Assembly: GCA_902800045.1 (NCBI GenBank)
Contig: CADCCZ010000002.1
Coordinates: forward strand, 248,001 to 312,000
Origin: an uncultured Bacteroidia bacterium
Lineage (GTDB): Bacteria; Bacteroidota; Bacteroidia; Bacteroidales; ML635J-15
Length of the DNA stretch: 64,000 nucleotides
Reading direction: 5' to 3'
The notes under the pieces are model-generated. The model searched no databases and had not been told where the DNA came from. It worked only from the letters and a program-made list of their open reading frames with translations. How positions within the stretch are numbered: position 1 is the first letter of the stretch; each line of letters begins with the position of its first letter. The position numbers and the translations under genes were made by a program. This document shows, piece after piece, positions 50,997 through 59,046 of this stretch.

Positions 50997-51014
50997 TATA
51001 CCCTATCGGGTATA
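50997..51014. promoter_or_regulatory. HipB operator, site 3
   Basis: TATACCCTATCGGGTATA, a perfect palindrome (7 bp arms TATACCC/GGGTATA, spacer TATC), 41 bp from site 2. It lies 20 bp past the stop of the DUF4301 gene at 51035. Confidence 0.75.
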
Positions 51015-51034
51015 AAATAAAACACTATAGGGAT

Positions 51035-52456
51035 TTAATTTTTCGGCTGATGTTCCTTTCTCAGCAAATCGTTCAGTTCCTTTACGGGATTGAATGTAAT
51101 CAGCGGAACTTCGACGAAAATTGTCAGCCAATCGGCCATAGAGCCGTTCCAAAGTCCAGGATGTTCAAGAACCTTGATTGGCTTGCCGTTGTATGTCTTT
51201 TCGGAAATGAAGCAGGTTGAAGAATCAACGAACTTGTTGAGGTCGAACTTGTTTCCCTTGCTGTCCTTTGTGTAGCATACCAAATCCACCGGATTGAAAT
51301 GCGTCGAATTATTGAAATGTGCCTTCTGGCTTTCGTCGGCAAGGTTTATCTGGGCTTTTTCTACAATTTGCAGCGAAATGCTTCCATCCTTTCTTACAAG
51401 GAACGGACCGCCACCGGGTTCGCCAGTGTTCTTTACCATTCCGCACACGCGGATTGGTCGGTTCATGAAGCGAACAAGCGTATTGCAAAGGTTTTCGTCA
51501 CGCTCGAAAGTGGTGCAGAAAGTCTTTTCTAGGCTGTCGGCAATGCGGTTGCTGTTGTCTGCCGACTTGTCGCTTTCGAGGCTCTGCATGTACGACTTTA
51601 TGTTTTCGGCAGTTTCGATAAGCACACCGCCAAGCAACTTCTTGTAAGGCAAAGATTCGGCCATATAGTCCTCGTGCACAATGTTGTCGATGTTCTTGAT
51701 AAAGATAATGTCGGCGTCTATCTGGTTAAGGTTCTGCAACAGCGAGCCATGTCCGCCCGGACGGGTGAAAAGTTCGCCCGAATCGGTGGTTACGAGGGTG
51801 CCGTCGTTGTATATTGCAACTGTGTTAGTCGATTTTTCCTGGAACGAGAATTTCACTTCCACATTTAGCTTGTTCTTCTGCAAAATCTTATCCAACAACG
51901 ACTTGAACATTTCGTAATGTTCTTCCGAGACTGTGAATTCGAGTTTTGCAGGCTGGTCGGAATTGTTCATTGCCACACCTTCGAAAATCTGTTCCTCGAA
52001 AGCGGTACGTGAAAAACCGTTGTACTTGTGGAATTCGACTAAACCCTTTGGCAATCCTGCATAGTTTAGCGGTTCGTGCAGAATCTTGTCGGAAACTTCC
52101 TCAAGGTTTTCCACATCCTTGATGCTGTCCTTCAACGTATCGAAGAAAGCGAAACGTGGCAAAGCATCAATTGTAGCCTTTACCGAATAGTCGCCGCCAT
52201 CGTGCAGGTTTTTCAGGTTTGGCTCGTTGTTGAACGCGATGAGCCGCTTGAACATTCGTGTTGCCGCCCCCGATGCAGGGACAAACTTTTCGATTGAATA
52301 GTTTTTGCTTTTTTCGTCGTAGCAGTCGATGTAGTGCTGCTGGTCGGTGATTATAGTTATGCCATTTTCGGGTGTTGCTGGCGCGGCAATGTCAACAAAG
52401 TTGCCTTCGCTCTCGAGCAGGCTTTTTTGACGTGATATTTCGGTTTCGCTTAACAT
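51035..52456 (-). CDS. DUF4301 family protein
   Basis: The 473-residue cytoplasmic protein has FVPASGAATRMFKRLIAF near 56 and GLPKGLVEFHKYNGFSRTAFEEQIFEGVAM near 128. LVTTDSGELFTRPGGHGSLLQNLNQIDADIIFIKNIDNIVHED near 228 and IRVCGMVKNTGEPGGGPFLVRKDG near 336 follow. The FRPGGHGSLLxNLN and ASGAATRM segments recall nucleotidyltransferase-like enzymes, and this family has no assigned reaction to my knowledge. It is monocistronic or read with the lipoprotein gene upstream (46 bp gap). Confidence 0.85.
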   Translation of the reverse strand: MLSETEISRQKSLLESEGNFVDIAAPATPENGITIITDQQHYIDCYDEKSKNYSIEKFVPASGAATRMFKRLIAFNNEPNLKNLHDGGDYSVKATIDALPRFAFFDTLKDSIKDVENLEEVSDKILHEPLNYAGLPKGLVEFHKYNGFSRTAFEEQIFEGVAMNNSDQPAKLEFTVSEEHYEMFKSLLDKILQKNKLNVEVKFSFQEKSTNTVAIYNDGTLVTTDSGELFTRPGGHGSLLQNLNQIDADIIFIKNIDNIVHEDYMAESLPYKKLLGGVLIETAENIKSYMQSLESDKSADNSNRIADSLEKTFCTTFERDENLCNTLVRFMNRPIRVCGMVKNTGEPGGGPFLVRKDGSISLQIVEKAQINLADESQKAHFNNSTHFNPVDLVCYTKDSKGNKFDLNKFVDSSTCFISEKTYNGKPIKVLEHPGLWNGSMADWLTIFVEVPLITFNPVKELNDLLRKEHQPKN

Positions 52457-52502
52457 AACGGGTTGTTTTTGTTTGTGACTGCTAATATAATGCTTTTTCT
52501 TT

Positions 52503-53474
52503 TCAGATTGTCTTGATAATTTTATTTCTTACGGCTTCGATGTCGCTGGCTAATGTCTGCGAATGTGCGCCACGGCTTTCTATGGACGAAAAATCGGACT
52601 TTAGGCTTGCAATTATGTCGCTATCCGACAACTGCGACAGCAGTTCGTTGATGGAATGCAGCACATTGAAATGGCTTTCGAGGGAGTTTTCATTCGCCTC
52701 GCAAGATTCCGATTCCTGCGCTAGTCCCAGATGGGTGGTTTCAACCCAGAAACCGCAGATGAACATGGCGGTAATTCCGTATTTTTCATTCTCGGCGGGC
52801 ACGATGGTATTTGTATCGAGAAGGCTGTCGATTGTGGCAAAAATCACCTGCTCGTCGTTGAGGTTTTCTTCGACCTTTGGCACATATTCCTCGAAAATGT
52901 CGTTATCGACAGCCAATTTTTCGGCCATCATCTTGGTTGCATCAAGGATGTCGGTGCAAACTTGCACTCGTTCAAAATATCGGGCATATCCGAGGTCGGC
53001 GACGAGCATTCCCATTGCCATGGCGGTTTCCTTCGAGTTTTGGTAGAGGTCGGCAGTACGCACATCGAGCAGCAAGTCATTATCGAATTTTACCTTGTTG
53101 AGTCGTATGTTCTTGCAGATTTCGGAATATTTGGGCAACTGGTTCAGAATGCTGTCGATATGGCTTTTGTCGGCGGTGGACTCGACGTTGGAAAAGTCTT
53201 CGTTTACCTGCTTGTAATGGATACCGTTGCTGCAGGAAGAAAAAGCCAACGCAATAAGCAACAAAAAGCAATATGACTTAAAAAAACAGTCATTCCGTAA
53301 AATAGAACGAACAGGCGCAGAAACGAGCCTTGTGAGTTCATTTGTACGGAATCTCCTTTTAGTACACATGGGAGATTGCGGACAACCGTCTTCACAACGC
53401 TCCTCGTGCCGCATCGCGTGTTCCGACAGGCTTCCGCAATGACGACTTAAGGATATTGTTGTTTCATCATACAT
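52503..53474 (-). CDS. Lipoprotein, uncharacterised, with 5' end replaced by a repeat element
   Basis: The recognisable part starts KSYCFLLLIALAFSSC (lipoprotein signal, Cys the lipid site) at about 53272. The mature 250-residue protein is helical and acidic with no known family, with MGMLVADLGYARYFERVQVCTDILDATKMMAEKLAV as its most characteristic stretch. The frame stays open upstream to an ATG at 53474, but that part is encoded by a GTCATTCCG repeat element (53289-53443), so the N-terminal 60 residues are repeat-derived. No ATG is present between the element and the signal sequence. Either a TTG/internal start or an unusual long leader is used. The start is therefore uncertain. Confidence 0.65.
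   Translation of the reverse strand: MYDETTISLSRHCGSLSEHAMRHEERCEDGCPQSPMCTKRRFRTNELTRLVSAPVRSILRNDCFFKSYCFLLLIALAFSSCSNGIHYKQVNEDFSNVESTADKSHIDSILNQLPKYSEICKNIRLNKVKFDNDLLLDVRTADLYQNSKETAMAMGMLVADLGYARYFERVQVCTDILDATKMMAEKLAVDNDIFEEYVPKVEENLNDEQVIFATIDSLLDTNTIVPAENEKYGITAMFICGFWVETTHLGLAQESESCEANENSLESHFNVLHSINELLSQLSDSDIIASLKSDFSSIESRGAHSQTLASDIEAVRNKIIKTI
53289..53443. repeat. GTCATTCCG palindromic element, copy 3
   Basis: 155 bp, terminal inverted repeats GTCATTCCG/CGCAATGAC and inner repeats ACGGAATCTCC/GGGAGATTGCGG. The two halves are imperfect inverted copies of each other. The left end lies immediately before the lipoprotein signal of the gene on the minus strand. Confidence 0.8.
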
Positions 53475-53497
53475 TTCTCAATGACAAAATAAGGGAA

Positions 53498-54370
53498 TCA
53501 TAACTTCGAATACCTGTCAATCATTTCTCTCAGCGAATCTGTCCAATAAGGTATGTTGATGCCGAAAGTTTCCGAAATCTTTCTGGTGTTAAGCACGCTA
53601 TAGGTTGGACGGGTTGCCTTGGTGGGATATTCGCTTGTGAGCAAAGGCTTTACCTCGGCATCAATCTTCGTCAGTCTGAAAATGTGCATTGTGAAGTCGT
53701 ACCAGGAGCAAACTCCGCGATTGGTAAAATGATAGATACCGCCGTGCCATTCGCCAGCATTGAGGTACAAGTCTGTGATTTTCAGCAAGGCTTTTGCAAG
53801 GTCGCCAGCGTATGTCGGCGTGCCAACCTGGTCAAACACAACGCCTTTTATCTTGCCTTCGCTACCGAGGCGAATCATGGTTTTCACATAGTTGTTGCCG
53901 TATTCGCTATATAGCCAAGCCGTACGAACAATCACAGCATCGCAGTTTTCAGCTGCAATGTTCTTCTCGCCTTCGAGCTTGGTCCTGCCGTATGCCGACT
54001 GCGGATTTGTCGGTGCATCCTCGCAGTATGGAGTATTTGCCTTACCATCGAAAACATAATCGGTAGAAACGTGTATCAACTTGAATCCGAACTTGTTGGC
54101 GCATTTTGCAAGGTTACGCGGAGCAACGGCATTTGCCAAGGTTGCATTTTCGAGGTCGTCCTCTGCTTTTTCAACTGCAGTGTATGCAGCGCAGTTTATC
54201 ACGACGTCAAACTTGTTGTTTGCAAAAAAGGCGGTTGTCGCCTCAAGATTTGATATGTCAAGTTTGTCAATGTCAACGTATTCGAATTCGGCATTGGCAA
54301 GCATTTCGTGGTTGTCGCGAATTTTGCTGCCGAGCTGTCCGTTGCATCCTATGACGAGTATTCTTTTCAT
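53498..54370 (-). CDS. rfbD: dTDP-4-dehydrorhamnose reductase
   Basis: The 290-residue SDR enzyme has the Rossmann motif VIGCNGQLGSKI near 6, INCAAYTAVEKAE near 58, FKLIHVSTDYVFDG near 97 and the catalytic YGRTKLEGEKNI (Tyr near 126). It reduces dTDP-4-dehydro-L-rhamnose to dTDP-L-rhamnose with NAD(P)H. It starts 2 bp after rfbC. dTDP-glucose 4,6-dehydratase (rfbB) is not in the window. Confidence 0.95.
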   Translation of the reverse strand: MKRILVIGCNGQLGSKIRDNHEMLANAEFEYVDIDKLDISNLEATTAFFANNKFDVVINCAAYTAVEKAEDDLENATLANAVAPRNLAKCANKFGFKLIHVSTDYVFDGKANTPYCEDAPTNPQSAYGRTKLEGEKNIAAENCDAVIVRTAWLYSEYGNNYVKTMIRLGSEGKIKGVVFDQVGTPTYAGDLAKALLKITDLYLNAGEWHGGIYHFTNRGVCSWYDFTMHIFRLTKIDAEVKPLLTSEYPTKATRPTYSVLNTRKISETFGINIPYWTDSLREMIDRYSKL

Positions 54371-54372
54371 TG

Positions 54373-54921
54373 TCAGAAGTTTAGAATCGCATTTTTCAAA
54401 GTGGGGTGCTTGGTATCCTTGTCGGAAAGAATCATCTTGTCCTGCGGAATTTTCCAGTCGATGCCAAGTTCGGGGTCGTTGAAAATGATTCCGCCTTCGC
54501 TTTCCTTGTTGTAGGCATTGTCGCAGAGATATGCAAACACGGCATAGTCCGACAAAACCGAAAATCCGTGTGCAAATCCGCGTGGAATCAGGAACTGACG
54601 CTTGTTTTCTTCGGAAAGCTCAACCGAAATATGCTTGCCGAAAGTTGGCGAATTCTTGCGCACATCGACAGCAACATCGAGAACCTTGCCAACCACGCAG
54701 CGCACAAGTTTTGCCTGCGAATATGGATTAAGCTGGAAATGCAATCCGCGCACAACGCCGTAGGTCGAACTTGATTCGTTCTGCTGAACGGGAACAAAGT
54801 TGATTCCAGCTGCATCGAAGACGGATTTATTCCAAGTCTCGAAAAAATAACCTCTCTGGTCGCCGAAAACTTTCGGTTCAATAATCTTCAAATCCTTTAT
54901 GAAGGTATCTGTTACAGTCAT
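54373..54921 (-). CDS. rfbC: dTDP-4-dehydrorhamnose 3,5-epimerase
   Basis: The 182-residue cupin enzyme has IEPKVFGDQRGYFFETWNKSVF near 13, FVPVQQNESSSTYGVVRGLHFQ near 41 (catalytic His), VRCVVGKVLDVAVDVRKNSPTFGKH near 71 and FAHGFSVLSD near 116. It inverts C3 and C5 of the 4-keto sugar. The ATG at 54921 gives the family's usual length; the longer open frame upstream overlaps rfbA and is not used. It lies 5 bp after rfbA. Confidence 0.95.
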   Translation of the reverse strand: MTVTDTFIKDLKIIEPKVFGDQRGYFFETWNKSVFDAAGINFVPVQQNESSSTYGVVRGLHFQLNPYSQAKLVRCVVGKVLDVAVDVRKNSPTFGKHISVELSEENKRQFLIPRGFAHGFSVLSDYAVFAYLCDNAYNKESEGGIIFNDPELGIDWKIPQDKMILSDKDTKHPTLKNAILNF

Positions 54922-54926
54922 TTCTG

Positions 54927-55796
54927 TTATTTTTCGTTTACAATCCTCAACAAATATTTTCCGTAGTTGCTCTTTGCAAGTTTTTCGGCAAGGACAGCAA
55001 GTTGTTCCTTGTTTATGAAGCCCTTGCGATAAGCAATCTCCTCGATGCACGAAGCCTTCAAGCCCTGACGGTGCTCGATGGTCTCGATGAAGTTTGATGC
55101 CTGCAGAAGGCTGTCGGGCGTACCGGTATCGAGCCATGCAAAACCACGACCGAGAAGCTTGATTTGCAGACGGTCTTCCTTGAGGTACAAGTTGTTGAGG
55201 TCTGTGATTTCGAGTTCACCACGCTTCGACGGCTTCAGGCTCTTTGCCTTTTCAACGACATCGTTCGAGTAGAAGTAAAGTCCTGTAACTGCGTAGTTTG
55301 ACTTCGGATGTTCGGGTTTTTCCTCAATGGAAATCACCTTGCCTTCCTTGTCGAATTCGGCAACACCGTAACGCTCGGGATCGTTGACATAATATCCGAA
55401 GATTATTGCACCGTCTTCGATGCTGGCAGCATCGGTCAACTGCTGTCCGAAACTCTGACCGTAGAAAATATTGTCGCCAAGGACAAGACAAACCTTGTCG
55501 TCGCCGATGAATTCCTCACCGAGAATGAATGCCTGTGCTAGTCCGTCTGGCGAAGGCTGAATCTTGTAGTGGATGTCCATTCCGAGTTGCGAACCGTCGC
55601 CGAAAAGCTTTTCGTACAGACCGATGTCCTGAGGAGTTGAGATTATCAGCACTTCGCGGATTCCTGCCAGCATAAGTGTCGAAAGCGGGTAGTAAATCAT
55701 CGGCTTGTCGTAAACCGGAATTATCTGTTTCGAGATGCTTATTGTCATCGGGTGCAGGCGCGTACCTGCGCCACCTGCCAAAATTATGCCTTTCAT
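54927..55796 (-). CDS. rfbA: Glucose-1-phosphate thymidylyltransferase
   Basis: The 289-residue enzyme has the nucleotidyl signature [18 protein letters not shown] at its N-terminus, [18 protein letters not shown] near 25, [10 protein letters not shown] near 105 and [18 protein letters not shown] near 160. It makes dTDP-glucose from dTTP and glucose-1-phosphate. The ATG at 55796 places MKGIILAGG at the N-terminus. It heads the rfbA-rfbC-rfbD unit and feeds rhamnose into surface polysaccharides. Confidence 0.95.
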   Translation of the reverse strand: MKGIILAGGAGTRLHPMTISISKQIIPVYDKPMIYYPLSTLMLAGIREVLIISTPQDIGLYEKLFGDGSQLGMDIHYKIQPSPDGLAQAFILGEEFIGDDKVCLVLGDNIFYGQSFGQQLTDAASIEDGAIIFGYYVNDPERYGVAEFDKEGKVISIEEKPEHPKSNYAVTGLYFYSNDVVEKAKSLKPSKRGELEITDLNNLYLKEDRLQIKLLGRGFAWLDTGTPDSLLQASNFIETIEHRQGLKASCIEEIAYRKGFINKEQLAVLAEKLAKSNYGKYLLRIVNEK

Positions 55797-55883
55797 TGTA
55801 ACTAATTTTCTTATTCGCAAATATATAACAATTAATACAAGGGAGCAAATTCAATTTTATAAATCGTCAATTTGTGAACACAT

Positions 55884-55911
55884 AAAAAAAGCGGGAAAAC
55901 AAATCCCGCTA
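55884..55911 (-). terminator. Terminator after the exonuclease gene
   Basis: Minus-strand hairpin AGCGGGA/TCCCGCT with a 7 nt loop followed by seven T, just past the exonuclease stop at 55916 (it begins 5 bp after it). Confidence 0.85.
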
Positions 55912-55915
55912 TTTT

Positions 55916-56698
55916 CTATTTTTTCGAAATCATCTTGAATTTCATGTATTCGTCGGTGAGTACCTTTTTGGTATAGAGAGGGAAATCTCCTTTCATCATC
56001 CAGTCGTAGTAGGCTGAATCTTTCCTAAACACATCGAAAAGCAGCATACCCTTGTACTTGCCGAAATTCACGACGACATTGTTGTCGGCATCGTAGATAA
56101 GCCGTCCCATAAAGTCTGCATTGCTGTTGTACGACGAAAACTTTGATATCTCGGGAATGTCGTTGCCTATGTCGCTGTAGCGCTCTAACTGCGCCTTGAA
56201 AACCTCGTATGTAGCTTCGGTATCGGCGTTTGCCGAGTGTGCATTTTCGAGGTCGCCATTGCAGTAGAACTTGTAGGCAGCCGAGAGGTTGCGAGGTTCC
56301 TTCTTCATAAAGATGCTCATCACATCAACGAAATTTCGCTTCTTCAGGTCGAAATCGACATCGGCACGGATGAATTCCTCGGCAAGCAAAGGCACATCGA
56401 ACTTGTTGGAGTTGTAGCCAGCAATGTCGGAATCCTTGAATATCTCGACCATTTCCTTTGCTATCTGCTTGAACGTAGGGCAATTTGCGACATCGGCATC
56501 GGTAATCTTGTGTACAGCTGTCGCTTGCGGTGGAATCGGCATTTCGGGGTTGATGCGGTATGTCTTGTGCTTTTCTTCGCCGTTGGGAAAGACCTTTATG
56601 ATAGATATTTCGACAATACGGTCGGTGGCTATGTTTACGCCTGTGGTCTCTAGGTCGAAGAAAACTATCGGTTTACGAAGTTGAATTCTCATATCCAT
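55916..56698 (-). CDS. 3'-5' exonuclease (DnaQ/epsilon-like, DEDD family)
   Basis: The 260-residue protein has ExoI IVFFDLETTGVNIATDRIVEISIIKV near 10, ExoII IAGYNSNKFDVPLLAEEF near 87 and ExoIII NAHSANADTEATYEVFKAQLERY near 146, giving the DEDDh active site. A 90-residue C-terminal part (INFGKYKGMLLFDVFRKDSAYYDWMMKGDFPLYTK), the exonuclease-associated DUF3820-like module, follows. It proofreads or degrades single-stranded DNA ends. The ATG at 56698 (or 56692) is preferred; it lies directly after the T-run of the dnaN terminator. Confidence 0.88.
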   Translation of the reverse strand: MDMRIQLRKPIVFFDLETTGVNIATDRIVEISIIKVFPNGEEKHKTYRINPEMPIPPQATAVHKITDADVANCPTFKQIAKEMVEIFKDSDIAGYNSNKFDVPLLAEEFIRADVDFDLKKRNFVDVMSIFMKKEPRNLSAAYKFYCNGDLENAHSANADTEATYEVFKAQLERYSDIGNDIPEISKFSSYNSNADFMGRLIYDADNNVVVNFGKYKGMLLFDVFRKDSAYYDWMMKGDFPLYTKKVLTDEYMKFKMISKK

Positions 56699-56730
56699 AA
56701 AAAAAAGATTACCCGAAAAATTCGGGTAAT
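56699..56730 (-). terminator. Terminator after dnaN
   Basis: Perfect 10 bp stem ATTACCCGAA/TTCGGGTAAT with loop TTT (minus strand), then eight T. It starts 16 bp past the dnaN stop and its T-run touches the exonuclease start codon. Confidence 0.9.
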
Positions 56731-56745
56731 GCATTAAGTTTTGTT

Positions 56746-57879
56746 TTACATTTTGTTTATCATCATCGGCATCAGCAACATCAGGACTTCCTCGTCGGGA
56801 TTTTCGTTGTCCTTCGGAAGGATGATTCCTGCGCGTGTAGGATCCGAAAGCTTGATGGTGACTTCTGGAGTCTGGATATTGTTGAGAATTTCGACAAGGA
56901 AATTCGATTTGAATCCGATTTCCATTTCATCGCCTTCGTACTGGCATGCGATATGTTCACGTGCCGAAATCGAGAAATCCATATCTTGAGCCGACATTTC
57001 GAGCGATGCACCCGAAATCTTGAGTCCAACGAGGTTGCTCGACTGGCTTGCGAACATACCTACGCGGCGCAACGAAGTAGAAAGGTTTACTCTATCGACT
57101 ACAAGGGTATTCGGATTTTCGCGTGGGATTACCGAATTGTAGTTTGGATATACGCCTTCGAGCAGACGGCATACAAGACGTATCGAGCCGAATGAAAATA
57201 CTGCGTTCTTTTCGTCGAATTCGAGGAGAACGTCTTCTGCAGCCTTCGGCAATATGCCCTTCAGTATGTTGGCAGGCTTCTTTGGCAGGATAAACGAGCT
57301 TTCGGTCGGAATCTTGACGTCCCTGCGGGTGTATTTTACAAGCTTGTGTGCATCGGTAGCAACAAAGTTAATTCCCGATTCCTGGAGTTCGATGAATATG
57401 CCGTTCATTATCGGGCGAAGTTCATCGTCGCCAGTTGCAAATATCGTAGAATTGATACCATTGTACAATACGTCGTGGTTGATGCTTGTGCTTATGGTCT
57501 TGTCGGCTTTCAACTGAGTAGCTTGCGGGAAATCGGCACCGTCGACACCAACAAGAGTATATTTACCGTCGGCAGACTCCATGTCGATTCTGTTGTCTTC
57601 GGTATTGATGTTGAATGTAAGTGGCTGCTCCGAAAATTCCTTGAGGATTTCGAGGATTTTCTTTGTGTCGGTTGCAATAACGCCATTGCCATCATAGTTT
57701 TCGAGAGGCAATGTTGTGCTGATAGTGCTTTCGAGGTCGCTTGCAGTGATTTTTAGTATTCCGTCTTCGACAGACAACAACACGTTATCGAGAATAGGAA
57801 GAGCATTCTTCGAATTAACAACCCTGCTTACTATTTGAAGCTGCGACAAAAGCTGTGAACTTGAAATTACAAAATTCAT
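56746..57879 (-). CDS. dnaN: DNA polymerase III subunit beta (sliding clamp)
   Basis: The 377-residue protein has the three-domain clamp layout: MNFVISSSQLLSQLQIVSRVVNSKNALPILDNVLLSVEDGILKITASDLESTI at the start, LRPIMNGIFIELQESGINFVATDAHKLVKYTR near 155, VLEFDEKNAVFSFGSIRLVCRLLEGVYPNYNSVIPRENP near 215 and a C-terminal domain ending LMLLMPMMINKM. It tethers DNA polymerase to template. It lies between the DUF4340 gene and the exonuclease gene on one strand, with no dnaA or recognisable DnaA boxes nearby. Confidence 0.97.
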   Translation of the reverse strand: MNFVISSSQLLSQLQIVSRVVNSKNALPILDNVLLSVEDGILKITASDLESTISTTLPLENYDGNGVIATDTKKILEILKEFSEQPLTFNINTEDNRIDMESADGKYTLVGVDGADFPQATQLKADKTISTSINHDVLYNGINSTIFATGDDELRPIMNGIFIELQESGINFVATDAHKLVKYTRRDVKIPTESSFILPKKPANILKGILPKAAEDVLLEFDEKNAVFSFGSIRLVCRLLEGVYPNYNSVIPRENPNTLVVDRVNLSTSLRRVGMFASQSSNLVGLKISGASLEMSAQDMDFSISAREHIACQYEGDEMEIGFKSNFLVEILNNIQTPEVTIKLSDPTRAGIILPKDNENPDEEVLMLLMPMMINKM

Positions 57880-58001
57880 ATATTATTACTTTTAAGTTTT
57901 TAAAATTATAAGGGCGTAAAATTACAAATTATTATTGAAACTGGCACACAAAAATTGTTTTTTTTGTTCGCGCCAACTAACAATCTAAAATTGTAAATTT
58001 T

Positions 58002-59045
58002 TTACGGCGTTTGTATTTCCTTTATGACATTGACACCTTCTCGTCTTGCTCCGAAAAAGTCGGATTTGTAGAATGTTATCGGGTCGATGATAGGATACTG
58101 GAGTATTACAACCTCGCCATTGTCAAGAATGCCATAAAGGTTGTCAATGTCGTATTCGAACAAATTGCCCTGAGGGTCGAAAAGACCAGATGTATTTGGA
58201 CGGCGGTAGGTTACAAGCTTGTTTTTGGCACCAGTTTTGTCCTCTACTGTAAAAGAAGCCATCATTTGTGTCTTCTGCAGGCTATCGCGCTTGTGTGCTT
58301 GCAGGCTGTCGAGTATGAAAGTTTCGAAGCCTACGAACTTTATGCGGCTTACAAATTCCTTTACACGCAATGTGTCGAAAGGAACATCGATGCTACTGCC
58401 GTCGATATTTCTGAGATTGTAGTCGTTTTCGCCAAGTCGCTCGGCAATGAACGATTCATCCTTGTCTGGGTATTCCACATATACTTTGGCGATGTCTTCG
58501 ATATTGTAGTTGAATGCTATGCGCTCGCGCCATTCCGACAATTCCGGCAAGTAGTGCACGGTAAGGTATCCTGTGAATCCCGGACGCGACACAATGAACG
58601 GCAGGTCGGAATTCTCGAGAATCATGTATGCGCCGTTGTTATCTTCGGTTACACCGCCTACGTAGTAAACCTTTACGCATTCGTCGCCCTGGTATATTTC
58701 GACCTTTATGCCTTGCACAGCAAGGTCTTTCATCACACGTTCAAGCTTAGCCGACGATACAGGCGAAGTCACCTCTACTTTCTTAATTGTCGTAAGCAAA
58801 TTGTTTACGAAATCGCGACGGGCTGTATATTTTTGGTTTACAGTCCAATGGTCGTCTGCACGCTCAAGTGTAACTGCCGAGCCTTGCTTGTTGGCAAGAA
58901 ATATCTTTGATATGGATGCTGTATCTTCTACGGCAAAGTCGCGGAGCGTACGCTGCGGATCGTAGTTTCTTACAAAATATATTGCAATCGAAACTCCTAT
59001 CAGGATTACGATTACAATGAGAAGCAACAGGTTGGTTTTCTTCAT
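58002..59045 (-). CDS. DUF4340 domain membrane protein (gldFG neighbour)
   Basis: The 347-residue protein has one N-terminal membrane helix (residues 5-25) and a periplasmic region with DFAVEDTASISKIFLANKQGSAVTLERADDHWTVNQKYTARRDFVNNLLTTIKKVEVTSPVS, the DUF4340 pattern. It lies 1 bp after gldG. In Bacteroidota this gene commonly follows gldF and gldG and its product may join that transporter. No enzymatic motif is visible. Confidence 0.85.
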   Translation of the reverse strand: MKKTNLLLLIVIVILIGVSIAIYFVRNYDPQRTLRDFAVEDTASISKIFLANKQGSAVTLERADDHWTVNQKYTARRDFVNNLLTTIKKVEVTSPVSSAKLERVMKDLAVQGIKVEIYQGDECVKVYYVGGVTEDNNGAYMILENSDLPFIVSRPGFTGYLTVHYLPELSEWRERIAFNYNIEDIAKVYVEYPDKDESFIAERLGENDYNLRNIDGSSIDVPFDTLRVKEFVSRIKFVGFETFILDSLQAHKRDSLQKTQMMASFTVEDKTGAKNKLVTYRRPNTSGLFDPQGNLFEYDIDNLYGILDNGEVVILQYPIIDPITFYKSDFFGARREGVNVIKEIQTP

Positions 59046-59046
59046 T

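Noticed and set aside
49168..51014. The 41 bp units as plasmid iterons
   Set aside because: They flank a toxin-antitoxin locus, overlap its promoter, and no replication initiator gene is present.
53444..53474. ATG at 53474 as the natural start of the lipoprotein gene
   Set aside because: The frame from there runs through a repeat element found elsewhere in non-coding DNA; the lipoprotein signal begins after it.
56746..57879. Replication origin near dnaN
   Set aside because: No dnaA gene and no cluster of DnaA-box-like sequences was seen around dnaN; the flanks are gld-type genes.
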